Assembly: GCA_002307055.1 (NCBI GenBank)
Contig: DBTM01000087.1
Location: 1-8,657, forward strand
Source of the DNA: Clostridiales bacterium UBA1316
Lineage (GTDB): Bacteria > Bacillota > Clostridia > Oscillospirales > Oscillospiraceae
DNA: 8,657 nt
Direction: 5' to 3'
How positions within the stretch are numbered: position 1 is the first letter of the stretch; each line of letters begins with the position of its first letter. The position numbers were made by a program, and so were the translations under genes. Shown piece by piece: positions 6,084 to 8,657 of the stretch. The notes beneath the pieces are model-generated. The model saw nothing but the letters and a program-made list of their open reading frames with translations. It searched no databases and was not told the origin of the DNA.

Positions 6084-7010
6084 TCACACATTGCCCGCAC
6101 ACATGCCCGAATAGAGGCTTTCTATTACATCCTTGGCATCGAAAGGCATAGCGGTCGCATTGCCTTCAAGCTTCTCCGGGACCATCGCGAAGCCGCCGTG
6201 ACCGGGCCATTCTTTGTATTCTTTATTGACGCGGAACAAATGCGCATTGTCATGTGCAGCTGTCAGCCGCTCAAAGGGCCAGCGAATGACAACAGGGGTA
6301 TTAAAGCCCACGCCCAGCTCAAGGATGCAGAGCTTTTTGCCGTTGGTGCTTTCAAGGAAGTCAATATAGCGCTCCTGCTCCTCTTTATATCCCTCAAAGG
6401 TACGGATAGCTGCGTAGAGCGGCGCGCCGCAGTGCGGACAGCGAGGGATAGCGCTTTCATCGGAAATCATAAAGGTTTTCGGATCAATAAGGGGAAGCAG
6501 CTTGTCTATAAACGGCTTTATTTCCCATGTTTCATTTGTACAGCCCTCGATACAGCGCAGCTTGTCATAACTGCCCTGGGCTTCGAAGACACGCTGCATC
6601 GGAAAGCCGGTCCGCATAAACTGCCGGTCGCAGTTCGAGGTAACAATAAAAAAATCCTTATTTTCCACGAGCCTCAACAGCTTTTTATATAGCTCCGCCG
6701 GAGGGAAAACATGGCGGACGAAATTTACATGCCTGATATTGTAAGCCCACTCTCTTGCCGGCGGCCAGTTTTCCTCCTCTCGCTCAAAAAGCTCATAAGG
6801 ATAATGATAACCCATAGCCGCCATTTCCGGCTGGAACTGTTTAAACAGGTCTTCATCCAGATAGCTCAATCCCGCTGCCGCTGAAAGGCCCGCTCCGGCA
6901 CCGATTAAAACTTTTTCTGAAGAATCCAGCCACTCTTTGAGCTCTGCTGCTGATTCCATGAAATCAGTATTTATTTCCGCATTATGTATAGCTTTCAAAA
7001 TATCCTCCAT
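6084..7010 (-). CDS. Class M sirtuin (SirTM), predicted protein ADP-ribosyltransferase
   Basis: This 308-residue NAD-binding Rossmann protein has GAGAGLSAAAGLSY (37-50), TSNCDRQF (124-131; Asn126, Asp128) and a zinc site Cys153/Cys157 with Cys191/Cys194. The sirtuin deacylase His is replaced by Gln145 (VFEAQGSY), the substitution reported for SirTM enzymes, which ADP-ribosylate rather than deacylate. Linkage to a zinc macrodomain gene confirms the subfamily. In studied Gram-positive pathogens the target is a lipoylated GcvH-like protein; none is encoded here. It is the first gene of a five-gene operon with a consensus promoter at 7046-7074. The start is uncertain: the ATG at 7010 has no ribosome site, whereas GGAGG at 7004-7008 is 5 bases before an in-frame TTG at 6998, which would shorten the protein by four residues. 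Confidence 0.9.
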   Translation of the reverse strand: MEDILKAIHNAEINTDFMESAAELKEWLDSSEKVLIGAGAGLSAAAGLSYLDEDLFKQFQPEMAAMGYHYPYELFEREEENWPPAREWAYNIRHVNFVRHVFPPAELYKKLLRLVENKDFFIVTSNCDRQFMRTGFPMQRVFEAQGSYDKLRCIEGCTNETWEIKPFIDKLLPLIDPKTFMISDESAIPRCPHCGAPLYAAIRTFEGYKEEQERYIDFLESTNGKKLCILELGVGFNTPVVIRWPFERLTAAHDNAHLFRVNKEYKEWPGHGGFAMVPEKLEGNATAMPFDAKDVIESLYSGMCAGNV

Positions 7011-7045
7011 ATAACAAAAAAAGGGACATACAGCATATTCTATTA

Positions 7046-7074
7046 ATTATACGCATTGACGGCGTTATTTTCAA
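7046..7074 (-). promoter_or_regulatory. Consensus sigma-A promoter of the sirtuin-macrodomain operon
   Basis: On the minus strand TTGAAA (7069-7074) is followed after 17 bases by a perfect TATAAT (7046-7051). Transcription would start near 7039, leaving a short leader of about 30 bases. There is no obvious operator palindrome over it, so strong basal expression is possible unless a repressor recognises a site I cannot see. Confidence 0.75.
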
Positions 7075-7119
7075 TCCGGCACCGAGCAAATACACATATT
7101 TTTCTGTTACTATAAATTA

Positions 7120-7147
7120 TTTACAAATAATACCGATAAAGTATCAT
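7120..7147 (+). promoter_or_regulatory. Promoter of the CheX-like/receiver unit
   Basis: TTTACA (7120-7125) and TATCAT (7142-7147) are spaced by 16 bases in a very A/T-rich region, giving a start near 7154. It is weaker than the divergent promoter at 7046-7074. Just downstream, GTTAT (7150-7154) and ATAAC (7160-7164) form a 5-base inverted repeat around CAATA, positioned at the transcription start where a regulator could bind. Confidence 0.45.
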
Positions 7148-7180
7148 GTGTTATCAATAATAACAACAAGGAGTATTACA

Positions 7181-8065
7181 ATGTTTACACAATATTTTGG
7201 TAATTACTTATATGAATCAAGCCTCATCTCGATGGCGCAATTCAAGGAAGCCTTGCTGCAAATTAAAGATAAGCGGGCGAAATTAGGTGTGCTGGCCATT
7301 CAAGCCGGATATATGACTCCGCTTCAGGTTGAAGAGACCATCTCAACGCAATTGCAGATTGATAAAAAATTCGGAGAAATTGCGCTTCAAAAAGGCTATA
7401 TAACAAATAATCAGCTTGAAAGCTTATTGGCTAAGCAAGTAAGTCCTTTTGCGGTTTTCAGCCAAATAATGATTGACAATGGATACATGACTTATTCGAA
7501 GCTTTCAGAGTATCTTGAAAGCTATAAAAATAAGTGCGGCATGTCGGATGAAAGCTTTACTCAATTCCAAGGCGATGAAATCGCGCCTGTCATTGAGCAG
7601 ATAATGCCGGGTTATGCAGGCAATCCTCAGAGAGCTGCAATCGTCAAGTCATACGCGGAATTGTTTATCAGGAATATAATGCGGTTCGTAAACGAAAATG
7701 TAACAATCGGGAACGCTGATAAAGCAGAGTTTAGCCAGGGCGATTGGCTGTCCTGTCAGGAACTGTACGGCACATTGCCTATTATTTCGTCATTCTCCGG
7801 CAGCGAAGACGCGTTGCTTTATATCGCGAGCAAATTCGCCAAAACGGATTATCATCATTTTGATCTGCTGGTACGTGATGTTTTGGGTGAATTTTTAAAT
7901 TGCAATAACGGCATTTTTATTGCAAATGCTCAGGAGTACGGCGTTGACCTTGACCTGCGCCCGCAATATATCACCGATGACATTAAGAGCGCACAAACAA
8001 AGGATATGTTCAGCATGCATTTTTCTATTGATGATTATCAATATCAGTTGAATCTGGCATTTTAA
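7181..8065 (+). CDS. MshEN-like repeat protein with C-terminal CheX/CheC-type phosphatase domain
   Basis: This 294-residue soluble protein has two parts. Residues 6-115 contain four repeats starting at 6, 35, 64 and 93, an exact 29-residue period of the form (L/F)Gxx…Gxxxxxx(L/F/V)xxxL. This resembles the MshEN/GspE N-terminal domains that can bind cyclic di-GMP. The Arg of the canonical RLG motif is Lys (KLG, KFG) or absent, so binding is unproven. Residues about 132-294 resemble CheX: Asp233-xxx-Glu237-xx-Asn240 fits the CheC/CheX/FliY phosphatase signature, with Pro261 20 residues on rather than the usual 22 or so. AAGGAG (7168-7173), 7 bases before the ATG, fixes the start; an upstream in-frame GTG at 7148 is unlikely. 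It probably dephosphorylates a response regulator, most obviously the product of the next gene. Confidence 0.8.
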   Translation: MFTQYFGNYLYESSLISMAQFKEALLQIKDKRAKLGVLAIQAGYMTPLQVEETISTQLQIDKKFGEIALQKGYITNNQLESLLAKQVSPFAVFSQIMIDNGYMTYSKLSEYLESYKNKCGMSDESFTQFQGDEIAPVIEQIMPGYAGNPQRAAIVKSYAELFIRNIMRFVNENVTIGNADKAEFSQGDWLSCQELYGTLPIISSFSGSEDALLYIASKFAKTDYHHFDLLVRDVLGEFLNCNNGIFIANAQEYGVDLDLRPQYITDDIKSAQTKDMFSMHFSIDDYQYQLNLAF

Positions 8066-8091
8066 ACGAATTGAAGAAAGGTGATCTTACG

Positions 8092-8460
8092 ATGTCTCGT
8101 ATATTAATTGCTGACGATTCCATGTTCATGCGGTCATGTCTTAAATCAATTTTAGTCGATGCGGGCCATGAAGTAATCGGTGAGGCGAGTACCGGTATAG
8201 AAGCTGTTGATCTATACAGTAAGCTGTCTCCGGATATCATAACAATGGACATTACAATGCCTCAGATGAGTGGCAATGAAGCGCTCAAAAAAATCATTGA
8301 GCTGAACAAAGATGCCTGTGTTATCATGTTTACCTCGAACAACAAGCCCGAAGCCGCGCTTGAAGCGCTCAATAACGGTGCAAAAAACTATATTACAAAA
8401 CCTTATGACAATGAGAAAATACTTAAGGCAATAAGTGACGTGACAGCAAGCATTAAGTGA
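8092..8460 (+). CDS. Stand-alone CheY-like response regulator receiver
   Basis: The 122-residue product is a single receiver domain with no output domain. It has the acidic pair Asp8-Asp9 (ILIADDS), phosphoacceptor Asp53 (TMDITMP), Thr81 (MFTS), Tyr100, and Lys103 followed by Pro104 (YITKP). All conserved phosphorylation residues are present, so it should be phosphorylated by a histidine kinase encoded elsewhere and signal by binding a partner, as CheY does. I chose the ATG at 8092 because AAAGGTGA (8077-8084) is 7 bases upstream; an in-frame TTG at 8071 lacks such a site. It follows the CheX-like gene by 26 bases and shares its transcript, ending at the terminator 8496-8530. The pairing suggests kinase-independent switching off by the neighbouring phosphatase. 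Confidence 0.93.
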   Translation: MSRILIADDSMFMRSCLKSILVDAGHEVIGEASTGIEAVDLYSKLSPDIITMDITMPQMSGNEALKKIIELNKDACVIMFTSNNKPEAALEALNNGAKNYITKPYDNEKILKAISDVTASIK

Positions 8461-8495
8461 TAACAATTTTTATTCAGCCGTTCTTCTCGTAAACT

Positions 8496-8530
8496 AAAAG
8501 CCGCCTGTGAACAGTCACGGGCGGCTTTTT
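8496..8530 (+). terminator. Strong intrinsic terminator after the receiver gene
   Basis: AAAAGCCGCC (8496-8505) pairs with GGCGGCTTTT (8520-8529). Inside, a T·G wobble and GTGA/TCAC (8507-8510 with 8515-8518) continue the stem to an ACAG loop, and the 3' side runs into TTTTT. It lies 35 bases after the stop. The A-run on the 5' side means it could also work for transcripts arriving from the right. Confidence 0.92.
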
Positions 8531-8605
8531 AGTTCGCTGCTTCTGCCTGAATGTGTGTGCTGCATTTCTATGATGTGTGATGTTAACTCTGCCAAAAGCT
8601 GTTTA

Positions 8606-8657
8606 CAAGTCGTTTTTTGGGATGTCTCCGAACTGTCACAATTCAGAAAAAAGAGAA
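8606..8657 (-). repeat. 52-base dispersed repeat, copy B (cut by the window edge)
   Basis: The reverse complement of this segment matches 1095-1146 with two mismatches and two single-base gaps; the shared core is TCGTTTTTTGG-ATGTCTCCGA as read on the plus strand. The match begins at 8606, right after unrelated sequence. It is still in progress at the last base of the window, so the repeat or element probably continues beyond it. Positions 8531-8605, between the terminator and this repeat, show nothing I can name. Confidence 0.75.

Noticed and set aside
5919..6692. A 257-codon plus-strand open frame across the sirtuin/macrodomain junction
   Set aside because: It is antisense to two well-supported genes, with composition typical of a reversed G/C-containing coding strand and no start signals.
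7181..8065. Calling the N-terminal repeats a type II secretion or pilus ATPase
   Set aside because: There is no Walker A/B ATPase domain; only the MshEN-like repeats are shared, and the C-terminus is CheX-like.
1095..8657. Firm call of a transposon bounded by terminal repeats
   Set aside because: No transposase or recombinase is encoded between the repeats, the genes look chromosomal, and the right end is cut off so target duplications cannot be checked. It is kept only as a hypothesis.

Overview
The window looks like a stretch of chromosome from a low-to-mid GC Firmicute, most likely a gut-type clostridial lineage. I infer this from the strong AGGAGG-like ribosome binding sites, the near-consensus sigma-A promoters, a Gram-positive-style lipoprotein, and the gene families present (class M sirtuin with zinc macrodomain, CheX-like phosphatase). 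No rRNA, tRNA, CRISPR array or transposase gene is visible.

Layout. Positions 1-598 are visibly A/T-rich. They hold the apparently frameshifted tail of an unknown gene overlapping a 155-residue unknown protein. Positions 599-1233 have no credible gene but are packed with inverted repeats, a near-perfect promoter embedded in a palindrome, and a 52-base sequence (1095-1146) that recurs in inverted orientation at the right edge of the window (8606-8657). Positions 1234-1976 are a self-contained transcription unit for a cyclophilin-type peptidyl-prolyl isomerase lipoprotein, ending in a hairpin shared with the convergent operon.

Positions 7074 down to 2000, on the minus strand, are one tight five-gene operon driven by a consensus promoter: class M sirtuin (SirTM, an ADP-ribosyl transferase-type sirtuin), zinc-type macrodomain ADP-ribosyl hydrolase, aldo/keto reductase, M32 carboxypeptidase and a HAD-family hydrolase. 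The first two are a writer/eraser pair for protein ADP-ribosylation. In the well-studied staphylococcal and streptococcal versions they sit with a GcvH-like carrier (GcvH-L) and a lipoate ligase (LplA2). Neither is here; a reductase, a peptidase and a hydrolase follow instead.

Positions 7120-8530, on the plus strand and divergent from that operon, are a two-gene unit. It encodes a protein with four 29-residue-period MshEN-like repeats fused to a CheX/CheC-type phosphatase domain, followed by a stand-alone CheY-like receiver and a strong intrinsic terminator. The architecture suggests a ligand-sensing phosphatase acting on its neighbouring response regulator.

The items most worth following up are the SirTM-macrodomain operon with unusual partners, the MshEN-like/CheX plus receiver pair, and the structured non-coding stretch with its inverted repeat copy.
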